Below are positions 32,736-44,037 of a stretch of 64,000 nucleotides of DNA, in pieces (positions within the stretch are counted from its first letter, which is position 1; every line of letters starts with the position of its first letter). The stretch covers positions 1 through 64,000 of the forward strand of contig JADDOH010023134.1 in the NCBI GenBank assembly GCA_016648135.1, read 5' to 3'. The notes beneath the pieces were generated by a model that searched no databases, had not been told where the DNA came from, and was given only the letters and a program-made list of their open reading frames with translations. Both the position numbers and the translations under genes were made by a program. The DNA is from Agrypnia vestita. Its lineage: Eukaryota > Arthropoda > Insecta > Trichoptera > Phryganeidae.

Positions 32736-33249
32736 CTCTCTTTAAGAAAAAGAAAACATGCATTTCGGTAACAAATTGCGGCGGCAACATATTAAATGTC
32801 ATAATCAAAAATGAAAGTAAAGTATGCAAGTCGATTATTTAGTAATAGTGTAGCGCCATGATTGCTTTAAGAAACCAATTGGTGTTGAAAATAAAGATTA
32901 AATTTTTTATTTTTTAGATATAGCTAAAAATTATTATCAACCAAATTAGCAAACGTTTTTTGGATATTTAGATTTTTTTGTCTTTTATGTAAGTAGATTT
33001 GTTTTAAAAATAAAATTATGATTGTTTAAAAATAAAAATTAATGAAAAAATTATAAAATATTAAAAAATACAAACATTAATGCCTTTTATGGCGGTCATA
33101 ACGTATTTCTTTTAAATAACCCGTTATTACACTATTATAATAAATGTATAAACATCACTATTAAAAATAACAAATATTATTGTATAAAATACATTAACGT
33201 ACTAAATAGGTACGTAAATACTAACATAATAATTAATTTATTGATGCAC
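32736..33249. other. AT-rich intergenic DNA
   Basis: No features were recognised. Confidence 0.5.
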
Positions 33250-33338
33250 TAGGTAGTCTAGTGGTCGTGACGCTTGATCTGCAGATTTTTGGTTCAAGCC
33301 TTGTTTCAGAACGCTAGCAAGTTTTTTCATATCACAGA
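33250..33338 (+). mobile_element. tRNA-derived SINE-like head
   Basis: Box A (TAGTCTAGTGG, 33254-33264) and box B (GGTTCAAGCC, 33291-33300) sit at tRNA-like spacing. The text after box B resembles the unit at 20465. A MITE is inserted right after it at a TA (33339-33340). Confidence 0.6.
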
Positions 33339-33340
33339 TA

Positions 33341-33483
33341 CAGTAGCCGGCAAACATCTTGAAATTTTACGGCGTAGTGGGGGGAAGTTTGCGCATGTAC
33401 TATTCCACCAAAGAGACCCAAATTTTGTCTTCTGCGCATTCCCCCACTACGCCAAAAAATTTCATGAAGTTTGCCGGCAACTG
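33341..33483 (+). mobile_element. Complete 143-bp MITE with TA duplication
   Basis: The ends CAGTAGCCGGCAAACATCTTG and its imperfect complement (GTTTGCCGGCAACTG) are bordered by TA at 33339-33340 and 33484-33485. The arms continue as TACGGCGTAGTGGGG / CCCCCACTACGCC. The CAGT ends and TA site fit the Tc1/mariner/pogo superfamily. A partial copy lies at 25186-25309. Confidence 0.8.
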
Positions 33484-33485
33484 TA

Positions 33486-34290
33486 CATATTATTTATTTA
33501 TAATTCAATGTTTCATATAACATTTAAATAAATACCGAATCTACGATTATAATAAGTAATTTTAGCAGTACTTTCTCATTAAAAATAACACCGATTTTTT
33601 TCTATAAAACATTAACATTCATTAAACAAATACAGCTTGACAAAGTACGGCCCTGTTTCATCGTTTACGCCTATTCTTCCCACCGTGTGACCTGAAACAG
33701 TGTTTTTTGTGTCACTTTTTTGGCGATGGATTACGTATGCCATTCGACTTTATTATTATCTGTGATACGAGTATACATACATATATATATAGAATATATA
33801 TATATATATATATATTTATTAACTCGCCGATAGCAATAATAATAATATCATTTTCTGTTAGTAGATACATTTTTTCGTAATTTTTTATTTTTATTTTTTA
33901 AGTAATTTTTATTTAACTTGTTTAATGTAAATTTTTTTTCTTTTTTTCCCTAAAATTTTTACATATTTTTTTCCATTTTATTTTTTACGTAAAATTTTTT
34001 ACATATTTTTTTTTTCGTTTTTTGCCGTTTAGTACATTCTGAGATGAACGAATTAATTTTTCATATGAATAATGGAGATTTACTAATAAAAACATTGCCG
34101 TTTTTCTGGAAAGTCTGCCTAGTAATTATTTAAAATATTTTTTATAAATGTAGTCTTTGCAATTATTTTTTAAAACAGTTTTATTCGTTTATCTCAGAAT
34201 GTACTAAAACGTCACATAAGATTAATTATATATACAGCGACGAAATATTCTTATTATTCATATGTAGTATCTTTTATTCTTTTAAGTGCT
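33486..34290. other. AT-rich intergenic DNA with (TA)n run
   Basis: A TA-rich microsatellite lies at about 33777-33820. A hairpin lies near 33670-33715 (CTGTTTCA...TGAAACAG). Nothing else was recognised. Confidence 0.5.
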
Positions 34291-34860
34291 TTGAACGCTA
34301 TAGTTTCTAATAGAAATATGTTTACCGAGGCAAAACTAGCGGCACGTAATGGGATTCTGATACCGTCACTGATGTATGGAAGTGAAGCCTGGAGCTGGCA
34401 GAAGAGGAACGAAAGTAGATTGAATACAGTGGAGATGGGATCCCTCAGACACAGGTGTGGCAAATCCATTTATGATAGAGTAAAGAATGCAGATATTAGA
34501 AATGAATGTAAAGCTAAACTTAGCATAAATAATAGAATTAAAAAAGGGTCGCTTAGATCGTTTGGGCATGTTGAGCGAATGAATGAGGAAAGAATGGTAA
34601 GAAAGATATATATGCTATGTATAGAAAGATTTAATGTAGATGGTGCCAGAAAGACAGGACCGCGGAATACGTGGCATGACCAGATTAACCAGATACTGGA
34701 AGATGGTCCCGTTAGAAGCCTCAACAACCGGCGAGCTTGCATGCGAAGATGTGTGAATGTGGATGAGGCGAGAGTTATATGTCAGGACAGAAGAGTATGG
34801 CGCTCTATCCTCTCTGCCTAACCCCAAGGGGGAAACGGCGTGATGGTAAGTAAGTAAATA
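34291..34860 (+). pseudogene. RTE-like non-LTR retrotransposon C-terminal fragment
   Basis: 176 codons hold LIPSLMYGSEAWSWQKRNES, TVEMGSLRHRCGKSIYDRVK, SLRSFGHVERMNEERMVRKI and a basic end to ILSA. This is the conserved C-terminal domain after the RT in RTE/craft-like elements (LxYGSExW, GHVxRM). The frame is unusually open for a fragment, so this copy may be fairly young. A decayed relative lies at 48190-48740 (minus), and a piece of this type of RT (GCVMSPWLFNLYVD) at 50735-50890. Confidence 0.8.
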
Positions 34861-34869
34861 GTATTTTTT

Positions 34870-35200
34870 TCTTTCTTTCCTTTTTTATATAAATAAATAA
34901 AAACTTATTCCTTAGGAAAAACATGTAAAAATATTGTCATTTTTGACGGGTTACAGCTAGTTGAATATAATAAATATTTCTGAAAATATTATTTATCCAT
35001 TTTGTACAATTTTTAAAGTAAAAACCTTTATAGCCGTATATATTTAAAATATAAAATAATTAATATGTATTATTTTCAATCGGTTTGACGAAACAAATAA
35101 AAAAAAATAGTAATAATTTTGGTTATGACTAAATAAATTTTTCGAAATAAATTATATGAATTATAAAACTCATTCATTGTGCACATAATTAATTTCTGTC
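34870..35200. repeat. Diverged direct repeat, copy 1
   Basis: It shares ordered blocks with 35675-36118: TTTGACGGGTTACAGCTAGTT, ATCCATTTTGTACAA, AAAGTAAAAACCTTTATAGC, CGGTTTGACGAAACAAATAA, CATAATTAATTTCTGTCCAT. No coding. Confidence 0.65.
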
Positions 35201-35332
35201 CATACAACTAACTCTTCATTGCTCCACGTTACTTCATGATTCATGCTTCCTTTGATGTGTGTTTGAAATACCGACAACAGATGGACAAAAACCAAGTTTG
35301 GCCAAACTTCGCTGAGTAGCGCAAAAAAAACC

Positions 35333-35387
35333 CCTGTACACATTGGGCCAACGTCGTATTGGGTCATCCCGGCCAATGTGTACAGGG
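35333..35387. repeat. GC-richer hairpin (CCCTGTACACATTGG)
   Basis: CCCTGTACACATTGG pairs with CCAATGTGTACAGGG around a loop of about 23 bases. To the right, CCAACCTCGCAAAATGGC occurs twice (about 35409 and 35463), and CCAACGTCG several times. Confidence 0.65.
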
Positions 35388-35674
35388 TCCGGGAACCTCG
35401 GCAGAGCGCCAACCTCGCAAAATGGCGGACAGCGATTACACATTAGCCAACGTCGGCGTCGGCCAACCTCGCAAAATGGCTGACAAGCGAAAGTGATCAC
35501 ACACCGAATTTCGTTTTATTATTTTGCAAGCATATTCTCTGATAGTATATCTATTGATTAAAGCAAAAAAATCAACATTTTTCAACTTGTGAAGCAGAGT
35601 AATGTTGCTCTGTTTTTAAGTAATTAAAAAAAAAATTCTATTTATTTTTTTAGGTATTTTTTTTTACTTATTTT

Positions 35675-36118
35675 TTTTCATTCTTTTCTTTTTTTGTATA
35701 AATAAACAAATACTTACCTACAGGTGCCTTAAGAACCAACATGTAAAAGTACTGTAATTTTTGACGGGTTTCAGCTAGTTGAATATAATTATTATTTATT
35801 AAAAATATTTTTATTCTTTGTATAATTTGTTATATTGACTATTGTATCGCCTATCGTATAAAATATGAATCGTTTTATTTTCTCTATTAATTCTATATTT
35901 TTATCCATTTTGTTCAAATATTAAAGTAAAAGCCTTTAAAGTCGTATATGTATATGTATATGTATGTAAAATAAAAAATAATTCGTATTTATTCTTTTTA
36001 GTCGGTTTGACGAAATAAACTAAAAAAAATTGAGTTGTGACTAAATGAAAGTTTTCAAAATAAATTATCTGAAAAATAAAATTAATTTATTCTTTTCATA
36101 ATTAATTTCTGTTCATAC
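35675..36118. repeat. Diverged direct repeat, copy 2
   Basis: It is the partner of 34870-35200, with extra sequence inserted after GTTGAATATAAT. The two copies lie in the same direction about 0.8 kb apart and enclose the GC-richer hairpin block. Confidence 0.6.
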
Positions 36119-37334
36119 TAATAATTTCACGATATTTTTGACGTGAAATTTCGGTGAATTCCGAAATACGATGAAACGAACTTGAGAGACGTGCCCACGT
36201 GCAGCCTACCCGGCGTACGCCGGCAAACGGAAACTAAAGGTAACGATACACATGCTAGTTAGTGGCATGTCACTTAGTGGCATGCTCATAAATCAACCGT
36301 CGGTTGTATGGCTAGTGGCATGCTCGTTACCAGCAATGTGCGTACACACATGCCACTAATAAGCAAGGCCTAGAGAAGGTCGATACTGCGCATGCTCACT
36401 TTAGGCCTTGTTTTACTTCCCTAAAATTCACTAATTCCTTATGTGCGAAAGAAGGCGTGGAGCTCCGTATGTAACTACCTATGTAAAGATATTGTATTCA
36501 TGTATCACGAACATTTTTTTGAAAATGTGATATGTAATATGAAATATTCATTTTTTTCTCAAATATTAATTTAAACTTACATTGAGTACAATAAATTTGT
36601 AAAAATAAATGTAAAAGTCATACATTTTTCTTCGTTAAGCTTTTAACAGAATCATATGAAATTTGTGAAATTGTTTTGCTTATCAGCCTACAGATTACGT
36701 CTATAGTTAATTTGCGTTGCCGAATCGAGAGCCATTTATTTGTTCTTCAGAGCACATTTGAAATAGGCACCTAATTCATATATGCGTACATAAATAATGC
36801 AATACCCACTTTTGATAAAATCGTGACTATCTGTCAATTATTAAGATGCGTTAAATAAAAAAAAAAACATTTTATTACATAACTGCATATTCTATTCAGT
36901 AAGTATTTATGTATCTATTATTTACGGCTTGCGACTTCGAAAAAGAAATCAATCATCATTTAATTCATGTCTTAAATACATTCAAATAAAAAATTATGTT
37001 TCGTACACACGCTGTAGGTACATTATCAATTACTTATTATTACAGGTACATCATGTAAGCATTAGATGGCATGATAGGCACCCAGATGTAGGGCCGCCTA
37101 TAATATAAAATATTGGTAAATAAGTAAAAAAAAAATAAGCATAAATTTTGTTTATGCTTACCCTGATATGTCTGGTTAAGGTTACTGGCCATCCTTGTTA
37201 AACAAGTACACAGTTCAAACACGAAACAAGACTTGACACTAATAATTTTATAAACCATTAACTTTTGAATTGTACATCAAAACTTATAAAAATCTCACCA
37301 CACACCTACTACAATGAATGTTCAAAATTTTGAC
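36119..37334. repeat. Intergenic DNA with TAGTGGCATG repeats
   Basis: Within 36250-36362 the decamer TAGTGGCATG occurs near 36259, 36275 and 36312, and inverted (CATGCCACTA) near 36348. A small palindrome CAACCGTCGGTTG lies between them. The remainder to 37334 has no recognised feature. Confidence 0.5.
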
Positions 37335-37892
37335 CTAATTCTAAGACACAATTCCGCTCGTCTAACGCAGAATTGATGAACGCTTGGTAATGTTAGTTCA
37401 CTCTCGCTGGACATCTTATTGAATGCTTCAATTATGCGACCGCGTATCTCTCCCTCATTTGCCGAAGGTACTTACTTATATACAAGATTTTTTTCTTGCC
37501 CCCAAAGAAAAAAGTCTAGCGGTGTAAGGTCGGGCGACCTAGGAGGCCAGGGAAAAGTTCCATATTTTCCTATTTAATTCGAGCCACATTCAGCTGTTAA
37601 CACCCGACGGACCTCCACCGCGGAGTGGCATGATGCTCCATGCTGAAACCACATTCCCCGAATAGTAGTAAGTGCAATATGGTTGATGGTTGATGATGCA
37701 AGTTGATGGTAAATCGTTCTGTAAGAATGCTAAATAATTAGCACTAGTCATTCTGGATGGGAGAAAAAGTGGTCCAATTATTTTATCATCTAAGATACCA
37801 GCCCATACGTACATCGACCATCTGTGCTGAAAAGATGAGGAGCGTAGAGCACGAACATTAATTTGGGACCAATAGACAAAACAATTATGCAT
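37335..37892 (-). pseudogene. Tc1/mariner-superfamily transposase fragment (Tc3-like)
   Basis: The minus strand encodes FQHRWSMYVWAGILDDKIIG, PLFLPSRMTSANYLAFLQND, then with frameshifts PPRSPDLTPLDFFLWG and a tail with LPSVHQFCVRRAELCLRI. This is the region around the second and third catalytic residues of the Tc3-like transposases found in many insects. The N-terminus is lost, and several indels are present. Confidence 0.7.
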
Positions 37893-38106
37893 AGGTACTT
37901 AGCACCCAAATTATATAACAACATAAAAAAAGAAATTCCACTTATTAAAACCTATCCGAAATCAAAAATCCGAATGCAGAAAAGAAATTGATAAGCTATT
38001 TATTAAAAGTTCATAAAAAAATTGTTAACTGACAATAAAAAACTTATTATGTTACTAGATTTATATTCTTTCTACATATTTATAGCACACTATTTGTTTC
38101 ACGAAC

Positions 38107-38229
38107 ATTATATATATATATATGTGTGTGTATATGTGTGTATGTGTATATATATGCATATGTGTGTGCATGTGTATATATATGTATATGTGTGTGTATG
38201 TATATGTATGTGTGCATGTATATATATAT
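38107..38229. repeat. (TA)n/(TG)n microsatellite
   Basis: Alternating TATATA and TGTGTG runs lie just before the jockey-type element. Confidence 0.9.
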
Positions 38230-38536
38230 TCATTCATCATTCCGCTTCATAAGACCAAACCTGTCAGTCATTTAAGTGTTCCTAAACATTCAAGTGTCAA
38301 ACAACCAAAATACCAATTGGATCAGTGGAGTCCTGTGTAATTCGGTAGCTCACTGCCATATCTTAAATTGAAAGTGAATAAAACTAATTATAAACTTCAC
38401 ATTTCACAGTAAAAAGTCAAATAAAGTCAGTGTATAGTTATTGTTGTCAGTGCAAGCAGGTATTCCACAAAACGTCACTAGTGTATGGTAAAAATCAGGG
38501 TTATCATCCATACATAAATATATATATTATTAAAAA

Positions 38537-39264
38537 ATGGATAAACTAAAAAATTCGCAAGATTTCATCTTAAAAGCGAAGGATGCTGTAAATTCCATTG
38601 CACAAATACTCACTGACTTTGGCAACAAATTTACAAGAGAACAAATAGCAAAAGTTATGGCAAAAACAACTAAACTGCTTGGAGCCATTGGTCACATGGC
38701 GGTTAAATGCTGCCATGGAAGGTGAACTCTCCGCTTACAAATCTATGGTCCATAATCAATCTACATCTAGTAATACAAATCTCGATATATGTGATACAAT
38801 TGATGAAATTGAAGAAAGAAAAACCAGATCAAAAAACATAATTATGGTAAATGTTGAAGAAAGTCAAGCCGAAACTCAAATCCATAAAATGAATGAGGTC
38901 GCTGCCAAGGTATTCAGCGTTCTGAGCAAAATCAACAATACTGTTACCAAAGATGAAATTAAAATATTTCGGATTGGCGCGCCAAAACCAAACAAATCTA
39001 GGCGCGCCAAAACCAAACAAATCTAGGCCACAACTAGGAAAGTTATATTAAACAATTCATAACAGGCTATATCTATCTTAAAAAATAAAAGACAAATTTC
39101 AGATAGCAGTATAAAGATATTTAATGACTTAACAATATTACAACGAAAGCAAATTTCTGCACTTCGTCAAGAAATCGCAACCAGATCTCAACACGGTGAA
39201 TCAAACCTTTCTATTAAATATATTGATGGCAAACCTAAAATATTTAAACTTCACCCAAAAAACT
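38537..39264 (+). pseudogene. ORF1 (nucleic-acid-binding protein) of the jockey-type element
   Basis: It starts MDKLKNSQDFILKAKDAVNS. After a frameshift near 38690 it continues with IDEIEERKTRSKNIIMVNVE and VTKDEIKIFRIGAPKPNKSR, a coiled-coil then RRM-like arrangement as in many non-LTR ORF1 proteins. It runs on to SIKYIDGKPKIFKLHPKN and a stop at 39264. An exact 25-bp tandem duplication (38976-39000 and 39001-39025, beginning GGCGCGCC) shifts the frame. ORF1p would coat the element RNA; this copy cannot encode it. Confidence 0.75.
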
Positions 39265-39269
39265 AAAGT

Positions 39270-42176
39270 CAATTAAATTCTATTACCAGAATGTACGCGG
39301 AATGAAAACCAAACTTAAAGAACTAAAAACTACCTTTCCTCTTCTTTTTTTCGATGTTTTCCTCCTGACAGAAACCTGGCTTGACCAACAAATAAAAACA
39401 GAAGAACTTGGATTTTTAAATCACAATATCTATAGATGCGATAGAAACCAAGATACTAGCCATAAATCAAGAGGAGGTGGTGTACTAATAACTGTAGCAA
39501 ATAAAATCATGTCATCTAAGATTCCTACAAAACACAATAATATAGAACAAGTCTTCGTCCTGATTAAAACTTCACACTGCAAAATTATCATCGGCTGTGT
39601 TTACATTCCTCCTTCATCCGATGCACAAGTATACAAGAATCATGTGGAAGACGTTGAAATTATAAGGTCAAAATATCCTGAAGCAGTTTACATTTGAACT
39701 GGTGACTACAATTTACCAAATATTAAGTGGGATATGGATGACGAAAATTATACCAATACACTTATGTCAGACAGCGCCCGTGAAATTTTAGACATGTCCT
39801 CTTTCTTGGCACTACCTCAAGTGAACTCAATATACAATGTCAATCATCGCTTACTGGATCTAGTATTCTCCAGTGATTCTAAATTGTCTGTAGAAATATC
39901 AGGTGACTCACTTCTTCAAACAGACCCCCATCACCCGCCATTAGAATTTCCATTATTTGTTCATAGAGAAGGTGTTCCAAATCATAATCATAATGCTACC
40001 CCCACAAACCAGGAAGAAACATCTTTCAATTTTCGTAAAGCAGATTATGTGAGTATTAACACTCATCTTTCAAACATTGATTGGTCATTCCTCCAAAACG
40101 ATGATATCGACTGGAATAACTTGTCCAATGGAAACATTAATAACGCAGCTGACCAATTTTACAAGTCAATTTATCAAATTATAGAAAAATTTGTTCCTAG
40201 AAGCAAGCAATTTAAATCAAAATACCCTAAATGGTTTAATTATGAGCTAATTAATTTGACAAATCTTAAAAAATCTGCCCACAAAATATACAAAGAAAGT
40301 CGAAACCTGTGCGATTACACTGAATTTACTAGATTGAGGAAGCAATGTACCGCTCTCTCAAAACTGTGTTTCAATAACTATGTAAATAATATTGAGAAAA
40401 ATATACAAAACAACACAAAAAATTTTTGGAAATACACAAATTCATTGAGAAAAAATGATACTGATATACCAAATACAATGTACCTCAATAATGTCGTAGG
40501 AAACAACATAAATGAAATAACAAACATGTTCGCAGATTTCTTTAAAAGCGTATACGATAGTGCCTCTGTGTCTGATAATTATATACCGAATGTTGAGGTT
40601 TCTGATCAAATAAATATATCTAATGTCCATATTAATCAAGGTGAGATTTTAACTCTAATTAAACAACTGGATCACATTAAAAGCGCTGGACCAGACAGGA
40701 TATCACAAATATTCCTGATAAATTGTGTTGATCATCTCTCCTATCCGTTATATCTCTTATTTAACTTATCTTTGAGTACAGGCTGCTATCCTGATGTCTG
40801 GAAAAGTAGCTTCCTGATGCCAATTTTCAAAAAGGGTGTTAAAAGTGATATCAAAAACTATAGACCTATTTGTATTCAATCATCAATACCAAAACTCTTT
40901 GAAAAACTCTTACTGAATAATATAATGTACCAAATGAAACCCGTAATATCACCTTTCCAACATGGTTTTTTCTCAGGTAGGTCAACAGCTACTAATTTAT
41001 TACTGTATGAAAATTACATATCCAATGAACTGGGAAAGGGAAACCAGGTAGACTCAATCTATACAGATTTCTCTAAAGCATTTGACAAAGTGTCACATCT
41101 TATATTGATGGATAAACTCCAAAGATTGGGCATTCATGGTAAATTATTACAATGGTTAGGTAGCTATCTATGCAATAGAAGCCTTTCGGTAAAGATTAAC
41201 TCTTCATTATCAGAAGAATTCATTGCTTTGAGTGGAGTCCCGCAGGGCTCACACCTCGGACCAATCCTGTTCATCCTTTTTATAAATGACATTGCTGACA
41301 TTTTTGATGATGTACAATTTCTGATATTTGCCGATGACTTGAAAATATTTAGATCAGTGAAAAGTATGTCCGATTGTATGAAACTACAATCAAATTTGGA
41401 TTCCCTGTTCAAATGGTGTACCAACAATCAACTTCATCTAAATATCTCAATCTATTACAATCTATTACTTTTACAAAAAAAAAGATTCCTATTAAATTCA
41501 CCTACGAAATTAGTGATGTAAACCTTTTGTTGAGGAGATAAGTGATCTGGGAGTAATTTTTGATGCTAAATTATCATTCATTCCCCACATTGACTTGATA
41601 ACTAATAAAGGTCTCAAAATGTTGGGATTTGTTTTAAGAACTGCGCAAAACTTTACAGACCTGCGCACTTATAAAGTCCTCTACACTTCTCTTGTCAGAC
41701 CTCAGGTTGAATATAACTCGATCATTTGGTCTCCTCACTATGTTAATCATTCAACGGCAATTGAACGAGTCCAAAAAAAATATTTAAGATTTATTAATTA
41801 CAAATTAAATATACGCTTGGAAGATATCAATTATGAATATCTCCTTAGTTATTTACAACTTTTAAACTTGTCTGTGAGACGTACTGTAACAGACCTATTA
41901 TTTCTTTATAGGATCGTAAATAGTTTGATTGATTGCCCCCAGATTAGTAGTCTGATCGACTTATATGCTCCATCGAGGTCATCAAGACACAGTGCATTAT
42001 TCTATTATAGTGGAAGTGTCAGAACTAATGCATTAGCAAACTCTGTAATTCCCAGATTACACTCATTAGGGAATGAGCATGCAGAGGCAGCTGACATTTT
42101 TGCTGATAGTATAACTGTTTATAGGACAAAGCTGATACAATTGTTTACATCCCAACAAAATGGAAATGGACAATAA
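39270..42176 (+). pseudogene. ORF2 endonuclease-reverse transcriptase of the jockey-type element
   Basis: It begins with KFYYQNVRGMKTKLKELK (AP-endonuclease start) and VFLLTETWL. A TGA at 39695 interrupts VYI*TGDYNLPNIKW. It then stays open from 39734 to 41521: RT blocks SIYTDFSKAFDKVSH (first D), SGVPQGSHLGPILF and IFADDLKIF (second and third D). A frameshift near 41450 leads to DLGVIFDAKLSFIPH, LRTYKVLYTSLVRPQVEYNS and the C-terminus ending at TAA 42174-42176. Only one stop and one frameshift separate it from an intact gene, so it is a young copy. Confidence 0.85.
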
Positions 42177-42509
42177 ATCTTTCAATTTTACCTATTATTT
42201 TACTATTACTATTAATTTTACTATTATTATTTATTATTATTATTACTACTATTATTATTTCTACCTTTAACTTTATTATTATTTTATCTTATGTTTTTAT
42301 GTTTTTCTGTATTATTATTATTATTATTATTAACTTTTAACTATTATTATTGTAACTTTTAACTGTATTTTAATTTTAACTGTCTTATGTTATTTGAAAA
42401 AAAAATTATTCTGTATATTGTAAAAGCCCATAAGGACGTTTAATAAATAAATAAATAAACAAATAAATAAATAAATATTCATAATTTTTATAATAAAAAT
42501 CTTAAAAAA

Positions 42510-44034
42510 ACTAACCCATAAAAACCAAGCTTTTATTATAGGTACTCCCTTTCTCATTTACTGGTGGAAACTGGTTTGGCGCTTAACCTACGCGTTGTGC
42601 TTCGGTCGGGCGACGCTACGAAAGGGAGTAATAAAAAATTTCCGAAAATCCAAAATTATACTATAATTAGGTTTAGTGTCTACCAGATGCGTCGCAATCT
42701 CTTCAAAAAACTGAGAAAGTTGTATGAAAAAACCATTCAAAACTTCTAAAAATCCAAATTTATTCTATACTTATTAATTTTTTTTAACGAAAATTTGATA
42801 GATCTTTTTGATCGTCGCCACGAGTCTGCTTGCAAACTTTCAGCTCGATTGGATCACGGGAAAAGGGTTAAAAATCGATCCAAAATTTTTGCTTCAATCA
42901 GACAGACAGACGCTACGAGTTAATATAAAGGGAGTAAAAATACGATTCCATTAAAACGCGATATGACTTCACTGTGCAGGAAATATAGATAAAGCATAAT
43001 ATTCTATGGCAGTGTTTCCCAAACCGTGGGTCGCGACCCACTTGTGGGTCGCAGTCACAACACCGCGCATCACGTCTCATCCGGGTCGTGTCGTGTTTAT
43101 TATAGATAACGAAGTGCATCCAGATATCAATGTAGTGTCTGCAATTTTCACTCATTTAACAGAGTTGAAAAATAACTTTAACGCCAACTTCGAAGAAGAG
43201 ATGAAAAAGTGCAACAGGATTAACTGGATTTAAAATCCATTTCAAGATAACATACCGACTGAAATATCAACAAAAGCAAGTGAAGAGCTTATTGATTTAT
43301 CAGAAGATACATCGCTGAAAAATACTTTTTGACCAAAATTGAAGTCGACGCGATTATACTTGGACATTTTTCTTTTTGGACGTGTCGGATTCACTGCAAT
43401 TAAGTGACTAAAATTGAAGTCAACGCTAATGCTATTATAACAAAAAAAGGCAACAAATTCACCCTTCCCATTAAAATATTACATATTAACATTTTTCGTA
43501 ATTAAAAATTTCGATTATATTTGAAGGTTTTTCTTTTTTTCTTAATTGAACAGTTTTGCGTATTGGGTAACAATATGAATTGGGAAAATGCGAGGCAGGA
43601 GGTGGGTTCCGAATGTTTTTTTTTGGTGGGTCCCGGTCACGTCAACTTTAGGAACCACTGTTCTACGGTGTTTGTTACTGTTATTTTCTGTAGTCACTGT
43701 TCGTCTTCGCTTTGTTTTTACTCCGTTTCTTTTAACTCGTAGCGTCTGCGGTTTGTTGTCTGCCAGAAAAACTTTGGATCGATTTTTAACCCGTTTCCGT
43801 GATCCAATTGAGGTGAAACGTATTATCGTGGCGACGATAAAAATGATCTAACAATTTTTCGTTTAAAAAAAATAATAATTATAGTAGGTATAATTTTGGA
43901 TTTTTCGAAATTTTAATAGTTTTTTCAAATTGGAATCAATACAAATGAGTAATGATCTCGACGCTTGCAGTAGGCATGAAATCTGATTCAATGAGAAAGG
44001 CAGTATAATAAAAACTTGGTTTTTATGAGTTAGT
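42510..44034. mobile_element. Foldback element with long inverted arms, split by a hAT
   Basis: The left arm starts ACTAACCCATAAAAACCAAG and the right arm ends with its near-complement (CTTGGTTTTTATGAGTTAGT). Both arms run about 300-400 bp with shared blocks (CGTAGCGTC, GGATCGATTTTTAACCC, CGTCGCCACGA-like). The loop carries the hAT at 43010-43660. No transposase of its own. Confidence 0.7.
43010..43660 (+). mobile_element. Deleted hAT transposon with 8-bp target duplication
   Basis: The ends are CAGTGTTTCCCAAACCGTGG and its partner TTTAGGAACCACTG. Flanks are TTCTATGG (43002-43009) and TTCTACGG (43661-43668), an 8-bp duplication with one change. The inside keeps hAT transposase shreds on the plus strand (FTHLTELKNNFNANFEEEMK, ASEELIDLSEDTSLKNTF), matching ZBED5/SCAND3-like hAT proteins. 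Most of the transposase is deleted and stops are present. Confidence 0.85.
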
Positions 44035-44037
44035 CTT

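Larger units (their letters stand above)
38230..42476 (+). mobile_element. Nearly full-length jockey-type non-LTR retrotransposon
   Basis: Order: 5' UTR (about 38230-38536), ORF1 (38537-39264, broken), ORF2 with AP endonuclease and reverse transcriptase (about 39270-42176, two lesions), a T-rich 3' UTR with TTA/TTATT runs (42180-42350), and a tail of TAAA/CAAA repeats (42443-42476). The exact 5' end is not fixed; it follows a microsatellite. It is the most complete retrotransposon in the window, and the fragments at 2080-3400 and 4316-4745 look like relatives. Confidence 0.85.

Noticed and set aside
34870..36118. Direct repeats as LTRs of a retrotransposon
   Set aside because: The copies differ in length and sequence, the enclosed DNA has no gag-pol, and no TG...CA ends or primer site were seen.
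38022..38340. Two overlapping open frames rich in Cys, Met, Tyr and Val
   Set aside because: They are translations of the TA/TG microsatellite.
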